NCBI GenBank assembly: GCA_015956445.1
Contig: WIUZ02000015.1
Span: 522,001-586,000 of the forward strand
Length of the DNA stretch: 64,000 bases
Direction of reading: 5' to 3'
From: Thelephora terrestris
Taxonomy: Eukaryota; Basidiomycota; Agaricomycetes; Thelephorales; Thelephoraceae
Under the pieces are notes generated by a model that was not told where the DNA came from, did not search any database, and was given only the letters and a program-made list of their open reading frames with translations. Positions 1 to 10,424 of the stretch are shown here, in pieces; the stretch's first letter is position 1, and each line of letters starts with the position of its first letter. A program made the position numbers and the translations under genes.

Positions 1-584
1 AGACAGCAAAGTCGCTTATATGCGCCAGGTAGCTCGCAGTTACACGTACTCAGGTCGACGCCTCTTAGCGCGATGCGTTGCAATGCCCAGCCTGCCACTT
101 CAAGCGGTCTCAGGTGGCATCGATCGCGAGAACACCTTCGATCTCATCCTCCAGATGTCTTCACTCCGGTCAGTGGCCGGGAAGAGTTTAAACTCGCCAG
201 GGCTGTTCGAACACCAACCAAACCCGCCCCTGCGCAGAACAATCAAGGTCCACCCCCGAGGAGGCGTGGCTCGAACAGGTTAACTGCACGTCCCGACATT
301 GGGAGGCACTCCTGCCACCGGTTCAACGCGTCGGTTTGGAATCCCTAGTTACTTCGTATTTCACGATGGGGGGTAGTTTGATCAAACCTGTCGAGGTTCA
401 AGCAGGGTTCAAGCTTGCTCACCTAACACGATGCGGGGGGCCCGAAGGTGCGACCCACACACTTAGACCGGGCACACCGCCATCCCTCCATGCGTTTGTT
501 AGGTGACGTGTATCACCCCTGATTGTGTACTAAATGGCATTCCGCGTCATTCGCAAATCCGGCATTTCACAAGGACCGAAACAC

Positions 585-1072
585 TAGAAAAATGCCGACT
601 TCGCGTCGGCAGAAACCTCGCTTGCTCAAAATCAAAATTTATGCCCTATCTTAAATTTTTATTTCTCCAGGGGTCACGCATCCCCGACACGTCTGGCCCA
701 ATCAAAAATCGCGTCCCATCGCGGGACGATATTTTCTTTCCGCGCGGCCGCTGCCGGGTCAAGCACGTCTCGCGTAGAGGATGCAGGCGAAGCGATGCAG
801 GGTCGTTGTAGACATAACATGTACATGAATCCTATTTTTTACTGCTTCTCTGGTGAGAACGATTGAATACTCAACCCGGTGGCCATTTGGCGTCGAGTGA
901 GCGTATTCAGGCGCGTTCTTCGAGTCTCCTGCGGCTGATATATTTTTCAAGTCGGGCCGGGAGTCGGCCGTGAGTAAATTATTTTAACATCTCAACGGTA
1001 AATATGTTCAGTAATACGGACGCGGCGCTTATAATTTAGGGGGGTCGAAGAAACCTTGCAAGCAAGGTAATT
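585..1072. other. Copy-1-specific insertion of about 490 bp with two hairpins
   Basis: The matching place in the second repeat copy (near 11165) passes straight through, so this stretch was gained here or lost there. It has no convincing open frame. It contains two short perfect inverted repeats, GCCGAC/GTCGGC at 594-610 and CGTCCC/GGGACG at 712-728. I see no clear terminal inverted repeats or target duplication, so its nature is unknown; a small non-autonomous transposon is only one option. A smaller extra segment lies at about 350-500. The rest of 1-1128 shows no gene. Confidence 0.5.
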
Positions 1073-1128
1073 GCGCAACGAAGGTACACATCCTTTTCTC
1101 CAATACATCGTCCACCGCGGCAAAAACG

Positions 1129-2351
1129 TTACTCTTCTGACCGTTGACCACACCCTCCCACCCTTCCGACGGCGCCCTTACTCGCCAGTTTCGGCAACAA
1201 CCTCAGAGCGAGTTCTCCAAAACCTTGCGATACCAACCGCCCACTGTACGTGATCTCCGGAAAAACCGAACGCGAGGTCCACAAGTAGTCCAACAGGTGG
1301 TCGAGGTCTTGCCATTCCCGACGAATCTTTTCCCCAACCAAATTGGCAGGGGTGTCGCGGGAGGTCACGACGATCGTGATTTTCCGGAGGTTTGGGGATT
1401 GGGCAGTTAGAAGTGTCGCGGTAATCCATCGGACGTTTAGTCCAAAGCATTGGAATCTCGCGTGACTAAGTTTTGTGGCCCCTGAGAGGGCAAACGGCTT
1501 AGGATCTATGAACGGTGGTAGTGGGTTATTGAACAGCCGCAGGGATAGTGAGGAACATACCTGGAAAGTAAACTGATGCTGCGAGCAATGGTAAAGCTTT
1601 GTCCAGCTACGAGAGGGAAGGAAGACATACATGAAGAGCTATAGGCAATATCGAGAGATTCCAAATTGTCAGAACACCTCGATACCAAGTCCACTAACGA
1701 AACGGTATCCTCAACGCGACATGAAGCCGTGATTTCGGTAAAGTGGAGGCCATTTGGGAGGTCCAACAATCCACGCGAGACAGAACAATCCCAATCGATT
1801 AAGTGAAGTGACCCGGTGAGTCTTGGCGATGTCGAAGGAATATCCCACCCATCGGCACCGCCGAAGATGGTGACAAAATACAGCCAAAGATCCTCGAGAA
1901 GGGGAAAGGAGCAGATGAGATTGAAGACTTGTGAGGCGGGGGCGGATATGTCAGATAAGTGGAGGGTTTTGAGGGTAGGCGATAATCCGTGCAGTTGATC
2001 GAAGGATACCGGGGCTGAAAAGTCCTGGACGGGAGCTGCCACCCACAATTCTTGGATACAGTCGAATTGGCGAAGCACGGTAGATGAGGCAGTGGTCGTC
2101 TCGAGACCGTAAATCCAGAGACGGCGTGTGTGATGAGCGGGGGAGTTGGAAGGGTCCGGAAAGGCGTTCGTCCATAATCGGATGGGGCAGCGACTCAAGT
2201 TGAACTCGACCTCAGCGAAAAGGTGACTTCGGGCCCGTGGAACCCATGATTTAGAGACGAGGCAACATTCTTCAAGCGCAGTCGGTTGGTCGTGCAGATG
2301 ATCGACAATCAGGTCGAGGACCTCTGGTGGGAGGACTCGGGGGAGCATCAT
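1129..2351 (-). CDS. F-box protein A1
   Basis: Putative substrate receptor of an SCF ubiquitin ligase. The first residues MMLPRVLPPEVLDLIVDHL and the following CCLVSKSWVPRA form the F-box helix region (about residues 5-45). A leucine-rich middle follows, with QLHGLSPTLK and LICSFPLLEDLWL, and then a conserved C-terminal block EWQDLDHLLDYLWTSRS. The model is exons 2351-1631, 1578-1561 and 1505-1129 (371 aa), all frames consistent. The 18-nt middle exon lies between two introns of 52 and 55 nt that resemble each other. I chose the ATG at 2351 because the frame upstream opens only with TTG. Skipping the 18-nt exon would also keep the frame (365 aa). The nearest paralogue is A2. Confidence 0.85.
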
Positions 2352-3018
2352 GGTTTCCGCCAAAGGCTGTTAGACGCTGGCTTAAGCTGCCGCCCACGGT
2401 CCGGCGCTGTCTGTTTTCGTCAAAAGTGAAATCTGGGCGAAGTTCCTCTGTTTTCCCTCGTGCGCGTTCTTGAGAAGAGTGGCCTGAGGGCGCTGTTCTT
2501 GTCAGAGAGTTTGACCACCGATCGCAAAACCTGTACGACGCGCAAAAGGATGGTCGGGGAGGGATTGACGCGCATAATCTTCACGACGGGACAGGTTGAG
2601 AATGCGAAAAGAGAGTATTGGTAACCTGCAAGCGAGAGCATTTTCATTTTCAGATCGACCCCTTTGAAAGGGATCGCTCGCAAGAGACTTGGAGCGGGTC
2701 AGAAATCCAACGGAGGTGAACTGTCGAGCGTGGCTCAGTGTCGGTCATCGAGGGGTAAAAAGCTCCCAAACAACCACATTTAAGACTGCACGTTCAAGCT
2801 CAGGAAGCGGGTCACGCGAGTCGAGGGTTCAATCCGTCCATCGTCCGCGGCGCGTTTCTTATAGAAGGCTTCCCATACCAAGTTTATGGGCTAGATTATT
2901 ATCCCAGTGGGAAGAAGGGGTTTCCACGAACACCGAATCTCTACTTAAATAACAGTGCATAAGAGTTTGGCTGCAAACGATGCAGTGGGCGCTCCGCCTC
3001 ACCTTTACTAAAACCGCG

Positions 3019-4154
3019 ATGCCACTTGCCCTCCCGCCAGAGATCATCGACCTCATCGTTGGCGATTTGCACAATGAACCGACTACGCTCAAAGCATGTT
3101 GCCTCGTATCCAAATCGTGGGTTTCACGAACCCGAAGACACCTTTTCGCTCGCGTGAACTTCGGCTGCGCTGGATCTTCCATCGACTCGTGGATGAAGGC
3201 ATTTCCGGACCCTTCCAACTCACCCGCTCGTTACACGCGCAGTCTTTGCATCCATGGTTTCGGGGTAGTCTCCACCAACGTATGCGCCTGGATCCACTCC
3301 TTTCGCCACGTCGAACATTTGTCGGTGAACACCTCTGTGTGGCGAAGACTCCACGGGGGTTCCCTCATTCAATTGCATGGATTATCACCCACCCTTAAAT
3401 CCCTCCGTCTGTCCAGCTTCGACACCCCGATCTCCCAGATCCTCTGTCTCATCTGTTCTTTCCCCCTTCTCCAAGATCTATCGTTGCGTTCTGCCTTCGC
3501 GAACGACAACGATAAGTGGGCCTCTCCTTCAACCTCACCAAAACTCACTGGATCCCTTCTGCTCAACGACGAGAACCTTTCTGTTACACGCCGACTGTTG
3601 GAGCTCCCGGACGGTCTCCATTTCTCCGGGATCCGGGTACGTTGTCGGGCTGAAGATCTCGATTCGAAAACGATGACGGATTTAGTATCAAAGTGTTCCC
3701 ACACTCTGGAAACACTCTCCCTCGGGTTGCGTGCGTCCCCTCTAGTTTCTGCGGTTGATCAAATGCTTACCGCTCTCTACCCGTCGGTCTAGTCAATGGC
3801 TCTCATTTGCCACCTCCGCTTGACCTCTCCGGCTCCGTAAGACTCAAATGTATGAAGTTTGGGTGGGCCGGGTCGGGCACGCGGTGGATCACGACTACCA
3901 TCCAAACCGCTCGATCCGAAATTCTCCAGCAGATCACCATCTACTTGTACGACACGTGGTTCGTCACAGCGGAGGAAACCTCTCGGGAATGGTACGAGCT
4001 CGACGGCCTGTTGGTTCAATTGTGGACCTCGCGTTCGATTCTCCCAAATATCGTGTGTTGGAATGACCCAAAAAAACTTGTGCCTTCTTTGTTGCCTGAG
4101 CTCACGAGGAGGGGGTTTGTTCGTGACAAAGGAGGATTCGTGATGGTGGAATGA
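3019..4154 (+). CDS. F-box protein C
   Basis: Plus-strand member of the F-box family, 357 aa from exons 3019-3730 and 3793-4154. The 62-nt phase-1 intron (GTGCGT...GTCTAG) sits where its relatives have theirs. The F-box starts MPLALPPEIIDLIVGDLH and continues into CCLVSKSWVSRTRRHLFA. The leucine-rich middle has QLHGLSPTLKSLRLS and LICSFPLLQDLSL; the C-terminus has LDGLLVQLWTSRSILP. An in-frame ATG at 2980 would add 13 residues, but 3019 matches the starts of the other members. The gene is missing from the second copy of the segmental repeat. Its exon 2 and 3' flank resemble those of the D genes. DNA between A1 and this gene (2352-3018) shows no further gene. Confidence 0.85.
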
Positions 4155-4217
4155 ACGAATAGATACCTGCTGCACGCCGTTCGCGCCTGTAGTTCCTTGT
4201 GTTTCCGAATCCTGATC

Positions 4218-4760
4218 AAGTATGACGAAGAATATTATCGTCTCGTTCACGTGTTCCCTCCAGAAGCCTTCCCTCTGGTTCTGGACCACATATGGACGAG
4301 CCTTAACTTCGCTCGGACTGTATGAATGCCGACAAAGCTCGCGTCTACAACGAAGGCCCGTAATCCTCAGGAGTCTGCCTCGAGGAAACCGATCGCACGT
4401 TCTGTCAAGGGGGCTTCGTCTACCAAGTCCACACACCCGTCGCCCCCAAACACTGGCCGCCTTTGGAAACCCCTTTCTGCCTTTTTGTCTTGGATAGACA
4501 CTTCCTCTGCCCTGTCTCGCTTCCCGATGCATTGGACACCGGGGTTGGGGAGATCTCGCGTGTAGCCAGGTCTCCATCTGTCCCGGCAAACTGATGATTC
4601 ATCGGTGCGAGAATTAAGTGTGACGGATGTGACAACGCCAGGGCCCCGTAGAGTCTCGCAACGTAACATGTTCCCAGAGTAGGGTATAGATGGAAAGCCC
4701 TCAGCGATTTGTATCGTTTGTAAATACAAGCTTGCGCTGAGAACGCGTATTCCAGTGAGG
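4218..4760 (+). pseudogene. Relic of a G-type F-box/LRR gene
   Basis: This stretch between F-box C and the end of B1 keeps broken pieces of the G family. Across two frames it holds a match to the LDCMNxDKTRxY segment that follows the F-box in G1 and G2, and before it a stretch like the SAKN...DYWED region. Several stops and frame changes interrupt it. The corresponding relic in the second repeat copy lies at about 12735-13110. Before C arrived, this relic would have stood head to head with A1. Confidence 0.55.
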
Positions 4761-4916
4761 TAACGCTACGAGCTCTTTGCCTTAGCTTGTGCTAGAAAGC
4801 GTTCCTGATCACTTGCGGATCTGCTACATAACATTGAAAATCAATGAAAGTTTATGCAACGGAGGTATACAATCATTTCCCCAGCGCGACGTCCAGTGTC
4901 CACGGTGTCAATCACA

Positions 4917-6107
4917 TCACCATTCCGATGTTGTGATAACCCGGTTGACGAACCCCTTACTCGCAAATTTCGGTAACAAAGTAAGAACGAGTTCCCCAAA
5001 ATTCTCCACCACCCAACCCTCCTCGTACCAGATTTTCGAGCAAATCGAGCGTGAGGTCCATAAGTGGTCCAACAGGTGGTCGAGGTCTTGCCAATCCCGG
5101 CGAATCGCTTCTCCGACAGGGTCGACGAGGGAGACACCAGAAGTGACCGTGATCGCGATATTCCTGAGGTTTGTGGATTTGGCCATTCGAAGCGTCGTCG
5201 TGATCCACTGGATGTTTAGTCCGATACATAGAAATTTTGCATCTTTGAGTTTTGTGGCTTCGGAGAGGATAAGTGGCTTGGGCACTGTGAGCGGCGATTA
5301 TAAGGCATTGGCCAACTACAGGAACAATAGCAACACACCTGAAAAGCGAGTAGATGCTATGAGTAGGGTAAGTGGTTTCCCAACCACATGAACAAACGGG
5401 AACGCACCTGAAGAGTAATAGCGAACACTGAGAGATTCCAAGGTATCAGAACACCTCGCTATTAATTCCACTAATAATTTAGCATCCTCAGCGGAACACG
5501 AAGCCGCGATCTCGGCGAAACGAAGACCATTTGGGAAGTCTAGCAATCCACGCATGGCAAAACAGTTCTGGCCCCTCAGGTGGAGAGACCCGGTGAGTTT
5601 TGGTGAGGTGAAATGAAAATACCGCTCATTGCCGCCCCTCCATATAGGACTGATGTCCAACCAAAGATCCTCCAGAAGGGGAAAGGAGCAGATAAGGTCG
5701 AGGACCTCTGAGAGTGGGGAGGGTACATAAGATAGGTGGAGGTATTTGAGGGTGGGTGATAATCCATGCAGTTGAACGAGAGACACCCGTTTCCGACCCT
5801 CCAACACGATCCGCAATTCTTCGATGTTGCAAAAGTGGCGAACCAAGGTGGGCGCGACGGTGCTTGCAGCAATGATGTCATCCTTATAATGAATTCGGAG
5901 GGTGCGTGTGTGATGACCAGGGGAGTTGGTGGGGTCCGGAAAGGCGTCGACCCAACGTGAGCTTAAAGTGAGCTGGGCGAAAAGGTGTCTTCGCGTCCGT
6001 GAAATCCACGATTTGGAGACGAGGCAACATGCTTTGAGCGCACTCGTATCGTCATGCAGACAGTTGGCGATGAGGTCAAGGATCTCTGGCGGGAGCAGGG
6101 GCGGCAT
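4917..6107 (-). CDS. F-box protein B1
   Basis: F-box family member of 361 aa, a likely SCF substrate receptor. The model is exons 6107-5408, 5356-5339 and 5284-4917, with introns of 51 and 54 nt around an 18-nt exon, as in A1, A2 and B2. The F-box region reads MPPLLPPEILDLIANCLHDD, then CCLVSKSWISRTRRHLFA. The middle carries QLHGLSPTLKYLHLS and LICSFPLLEDLWLD; the C-terminus has WQDLDHLLDHLWTSRSIC. The start at 6107 is the conserved family position; an in-frame ATG at 6155 would add 16 residues. B2 is a close paralogue with all splice sites at matching places. Confidence 0.83.
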
Positions 6108-6239
6108 CCGTGGTGGTTCTAACCAAGGCAAGACGAAGCGCTCGCTGTCTGCCATCCCTGCCTCGACGGTAATTCCCACGCGATGTCTGTTTCTATCCGT
6201 CTCTCTCCTCGGACGAAGTTTTTTGTATCCAAACTCTTA

Positions 6240-6915
6240 TGCGCCGTCAAAGGGCATGTACTTGTTTCTGCCAAAAATCTCGCTGTTTAGGTCGAGCGGG
6301 GCGTACCCTGGCGTGTCCTGGCGTGTCCTGGCGTGTCGCGATGGCTCTGCCAAATCTAGTCCCCGAAGAATACTGTCGTCTCATCAATGTGTTCACTCTA
6401 GTTCTCCCCCCTCTGTTTCAGCACTACTACGAGCATGTCAATGGGATAAATCTTAAAGGCCTGAGACTGGTCCACCCATGTCATGGATGAGACCAACCCT
6501 TCACTAAGATATCGTGTCCCTGGTTATTGGACCCGCCCGGGTGGTACGGACGCTGATAAAACCCGCGTCTACACTGAGGGTTCGTAATCCTCCCCCTTAA
6601 TGGTCTGCTTCGAGGAGGCCAACCGGATGTTCTCTCAAGAGGGGCCCCGTCTGTTCGTTTCGTACATCCGTTGACTCAAAACACTTGCGATCTTTGGGGA
6701 CTCCACCTGGCTCCTTTCCGAACGCTTCTCCTACCCTGTCTCCCTTTTCGATGGTTCGGATGCAGCGCGAGGCTAAGGCGCCGACCTTCCAAATGAACTC
6801 TTTTGTAGGGGTCTTTCATCGGCCCAAGAACTCAGTCTGACCGGCGTGAGTAGGGACATGCCAATTCTCGCGGCTGTTCACCTGTATCACACTCCCAAGG
6901 TAGGGATAGAGGGCT
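6240..6915 (+). pseudogene. Relic of a G-type F-box/LRR gene upstream of B1
   Basis: The DNA opposite and upstream of B1 can be aligned with G2 from its RSAKN region through the LDCMNxDKTRxY segment (here DADKTRVYTEGS near 6550). It is interrupted by several stops and frame changes. The same relic lies upstream of B2 (14580-15420), so the decay began before the repeat duplicated. No expressed product is likely. Confidence 0.55.
6307..6336 (+). repeat. Three-unit 10-bp tandem repeat (CCTGGCGTGT)
   Basis: Three head-to-tail copies of CCTGGCGTGT lie inside the G-type relic. The corresponding site in the other segmental copy, near 14673, has a single unit. The expansion therefore happened after the block duplicated, or was lost there. 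Confidence 0.75.
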
Positions 6916-7185
6916 CTCCGTCGAGCATACAATGGATCACCGTGACTCTTCAAAACCGTTTGACCCAGAACCCTCCAGTGGATCACTGTCTGCTTGTACA
7001 GAATCCGGTTCACCCCGAGGGAGGAAGCCATGTGGGGGTGGCACGAGCTTGACCACTCGTTTGTTCAATTGTGGACCTCGCACTCAGTTCTTCCGAAGGT
7101 ATCGTACCAGGATGTCCCAGATGGACTTGCGCCTCGTCTGCTGCCTGAACTCAAGGGGGGTGGGTTTGCACAAGGGCGGAAGTAA
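6916..7185 (+). pseudogene. Fragment of an F-box gene, second exon only
   Basis: The plus strand keeps the C-terminal part of the F-box family: a piece reading SSIQWITVTLQ near 6930 and then, in another frame, WHELDHSFVQLWTSHSVLPK and RLLPELKGGGF up to a stop at 7185. There is no first exon. The segment begins where the two segmental copies lose similarity, so it looks like a breakpoint remnant. It is closest to the C-type exon 2. Confidence 0.6.
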
Positions 7186-7506
7186 AGATGTCTGGATCCG
7201 TCTTATGGGCGCGATCGCTAGGTCTCGCTAACTGTGAGGCATTCTTTGACCAGGACCGTCCTTACTTGCCCCTTGGCTTCCGCTCATAGCACTGGTCGCA
7301 ACGCATAGCCTTCCAACGCTATGCTGGTTTTTTATCATGACTTCATGTGGCTTTGGTTTTCGCCAGAGTCCACGAGCCGGGAGTGATCGAGAATCCTTGT
7401 CAGAACTACAGGATTGCCAAAAAATGGAGGACTTCGAATCCGTGATTATGTGTACTGTATTGGTAAGCAAACCAATCAAACAGTGCCATCATCAACCAGG
7501 CATGAT

Positions 7507-9206
7507 TTACATGACCTGTACCGGGAGTGTGTCCCACTCTGGCGGCGCATCGTCAAATTTACACTCTACACGCGAGACATATTTCCTGAGCTGAAACACA
7601 TCTCTTGTCAGGGCAAGTGTGCCTGTATTGACGATCGTTATCGCCGAGAGCTTTGCACCTCTCGACGCCCGTTCTTCTGCCATCTTCAACAGTTCGTCAA
7701 CGTGAAGCTCACCCGGATCCTTCACGTAAAGGATGATCTCCTGCAAATTTGGACACAGGATGACTTTTGAGAGGCTCTTGTCGGGATTTAGGGAGGAGAT
7801 GAAAATGAGGTTCCTGCATTGGGCGAGCGTGAGTGAGTGGAGGTTCTGCATGGAAGAAAGTGCTCTGTAAACAGCGCGCCCCACAATTGAACCGGTGGTA
7901 ACTGGTTCGCTGCGGTAACATTGAATCGCCAGCCACCGGATCCTCGAAAGATCGAATCGCCCGATAGACCGCAAAAATGACATTGCCCCAACGTTGGCAC
8001 CATCTTGACCACGTGTCCAGTTTCCGAGGATGTGAAGCTCGCCACTCGGTCCATTAAGTCGCAAGAACCTTCGTGATGGACCAAAGCAGAGGTTGACTGC
8101 GGAGATTGAGGAGAGATTGAGGAGGCCATCGGAGGATTTGGGAAGGTAGGATGGAATTGGGGACTCCTTGCCGCTGAAGGAAAATTCCAGATTCAGTGAC
8201 GCTCCGACTGGGATGGAGAGGTGATTGAGAAGAATGGAATGGGCCGGTTGTGCGATGATCTTGAGATTTTCAAGGTGAGGGAGGGATACCACCCGCTCAG
8301 CGGGAGCATTGCTGGAGCCAGGGATCGAATTGTGGAGGTGAATGCGGCGGATACGAGGAGCAGACTCGAAAAAGTCGAGTAGTTGCGTCATAATGATTTT
8401 GTCCTTGGGTATGTCACACAATTGGAATGTTGTGAGCCTTGACATATCCTTCCAAGGTAGGGACGTGAGCACACCGCCCAGACATAGTTCCCGTAACGAC
8501 GAAAGGTCTCCATCAAAAAGTTCGCCGGGAAGGGAGGGATGTTCGCCAAATATTTGGATTGTTAACTTGTCGAGAAGCGGAAGGCGGGAAGAGAAGTGTT
8601 TGAAGAAAGCTGAAAGAAGTGGAGAGTCCTCCATTGAGAATGCGGAGACGGACAGGGTTTTGAGCCGACCGATGTGTGGGACCACCTGGAAGAACGCTTC
8701 CTCCCAATGGTCCGTACTCTCATCGCCGTTGAGGTGAACCGTTAAAGGGAGGGGCCTTGAACGTTCGATGTAAATGCGCGTCTTGTCAATGTTCATGCAA
8801 TCTAAGCGGGTCCACAGTGAGGAACGAGTTGTGAAGATCTCCCTCCACCCACGGCAAACATGGGTCAACTTGATCAAGTTTTGATCCCTGTCGCTATCTT
8901 CCCAGTAGTCCGGAATCAGGGTGAGGACATCTGGAGGAACCTGGTTGACGAGGGCAAAAGCGTTCTTCGCGGACCGTATCATACTGAGAACGTCCAGGGC
9001 GTCGTGTTCAAGGGCGTCGACCTCGTCAAGAGTTATCGTGATCCTAGGATTCCGTGTCTCAGCACTTCGGCAACAGTCTTTCATGTAAAAACAAACCATC
9101 CGCCGAAGCCAGTACCCAGCAATTGGTGTTTGGCAGCACATAATAGCCGGGAGACACTGGCACTCTGGCTTGCGTGGGCTTCGCCGTCGCCGTAAGAGAC
9201 GGGCAT
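7507..9206 (-). CDS. F-box/leucine-rich protein G1
   Basis: Large F-box protein of a second family, 548 aa. Exons are 9206-9097 and 9043-7507, with a 53-nt phase-2 intron (GTTTGT...CCTAG). The start MPVSYGDGEAH matches that of G2; the longer open frame upstream of the splice site is ignored because it reads through the intron. The F-box-like part holds PDVLTLIPDYWEDS and LTHVCRGWREIFTTRSSLW (about residues 75-115). It is followed by LDCMNIDKTRIYIERSRP, a signature of basidiomycete F-box proteins. The rest is rich in leucine repeats, fitting a ligand-binding solenoid. Ends DTLPVQVM. The nearest paralogue is G2. Confidence 0.85.
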
Positions 9207-9280
9207 ACTGATGGGAGCTCCGAAAGAAAGACGTGGCGCGTAGCGTGAGTAAGCGCCTGGAACCGCTGTCAGAAACCACG
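9207..9280. promoter_or_regulatory. 74-bp divergent intergenic region between G1 and D1
   Basis: The start codons of G1 and D1 face away from each other across only 74 bp, so any promoter elements must be shared or overlap. The reverse-oriented copy (18925-19002) is 78 bp and similar in sequence. I can point to no TATA box with confidence. Calling it a bidirectional promoter is an inference from spacing. Confidence 0.55.
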
Positions 9281-10424
9281 ATGTCGCCCACCCTCCCACA
9301 AGAGATCCTCGACTTCATCATCGACCTTCTGCGCGATGAACTGAGTCGCTCAAGGCATGTTGTCTCGCCTCAAAATCGTGGATTCCACGATCCCGAAGTT
9401 ACATGTTCGCTCGCGTCGAGTTCAGCTTAACCGGACTTCGCACTGTCGAATCGTGGAAGAAGGCATTTCCGGACCCTCCCAACTCACCCGCTCATCACAC
9501 TCGTAATCTCGGACTATGCTCCGCCAACGTATGCGCCTGGATCCATTCCTTTCGCCATGTTGAAAAATTGTCACTAGCCGCCTCCGGGTGGGGTGGGGGT
9601 TCCCTCGTTCAATTGCATGGTTTATGGCCCACCCTTAAATCTCTCCACCTGTCTTACATCGATGTTCCGATCTCAGAGATCCTCCACCTCATCTGTTCCT
9701 TCCCACTTCTCGAAGACTTGTCATTGCATACCCTCGAGGGCAACACCGACGAGTGGGTCACCCCTCCGACCTCACCAAAACTCACTGGGTCCCTTCGCTT
9801 GCACGGCAAGATCAATTCTGTTACACGGCGACTGTTGGAACTCCCGGATGGTCTTCACTTTTCAGAGATCCAGGTAGATTATCGGGTTGGAGATGTCAGT
9901 GCGAGTGCGGTGATGGATTTAGTATCGAAATGTTCTGGCACCCTGGAAACCCTATGTCTCAAGTACCAAACATCAAGTGCGTTTCCCGTGCTTTCTGCGG
10001 CCGGTCGATTACTTAACCCTCGCCACCCGTTGATTTAGGCATCACTCGAGAACCACCTCCGCTTGACCTCTCCGGCGCCACCAAACTCAAATGTATCAAG
10101 TTTGAATGGCGCAACTGGAACATACAGTGGATCACCAGGACCCTCCAAACTGCCCAATTTGAAACACTCCGGAACATCACCGTCTCCTTCCACGAAAAAG
10201 CGCTCCAGATAATCACCGTCTGCTTACACGACATGTCACTCGTCCGAATAGAGCAAACCTTTCGATTATGGCACGAGCTTGACCACCTGTTGGTCCAATT
10301 GTCGATCTCGCATTCAATTCTTCCAAGGATCTTGTACAGGGCTGATTCGGAGAAGGTTGTACCTGTCTTGTTTCCTGAACTCACGAAGAAGGGGTTTTCT
10401 GTGATGGAGGGAGAAGCGGCGTAG
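9281..10424 (+). pseudogene. F-box gene D1, broken by a one-base deletion
   Basis: This gene aligns with intact D2 along its whole length but lacks one A after position 9346 (CTGAGTCGCT here, CTGAGTACGCT in D2). The frame is lost after MSPTLPQEILDFIIDLLRDE and reaches a stop soon after. The remaining sequence keeps the family frame from at least 9403, the 62-nt intron 9977-10038 with good splice sites and a CTTAAC branch site, and the C-terminal WHELDHLLVQLSISHSILP. Start at the ATG at 9403 would give a product with no F-box. The single lesion suggests recent loss. Confidence 0.8.

Larger units (their letters stand above)
1..6915 (+). repeat. Segmental direct repeat, copy 1 (A1-C-B1 block)
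   Basis: This block aligns by eye with 10742-15285 in the same order and orientation: a shared non-coding head, F-box A, a G-type relic, F-box B and a second G-type relic. It starts before the window. Copy 1 has extra DNA at about 350-500 and 585-1072 and at about 2610-4218, the last holding F-box gene C. The copies part near 6915, where copy 1 runs into an F-box exon fragment and copy 2 into the end of a G-type relic. The boundaries are approximate. Confidence 0.85.

Noticed and set aside
2420-2683. Minus-strand open frame with VVKIMRVNPSPTILLRVVQ, similar to one at 12493-12684
   Set aside because: The two lie in the two copies of a recent segmental repeat, so similarity alone proves nothing. 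The frames end differently and no family signature is present.
7507-9321. 604-codon reading of G1 starting at 9321
   Set aside because: It reads through the conserved 53-nt intron in an unrelated frame. The spliced model from 9206 matches G2 from the first residue.
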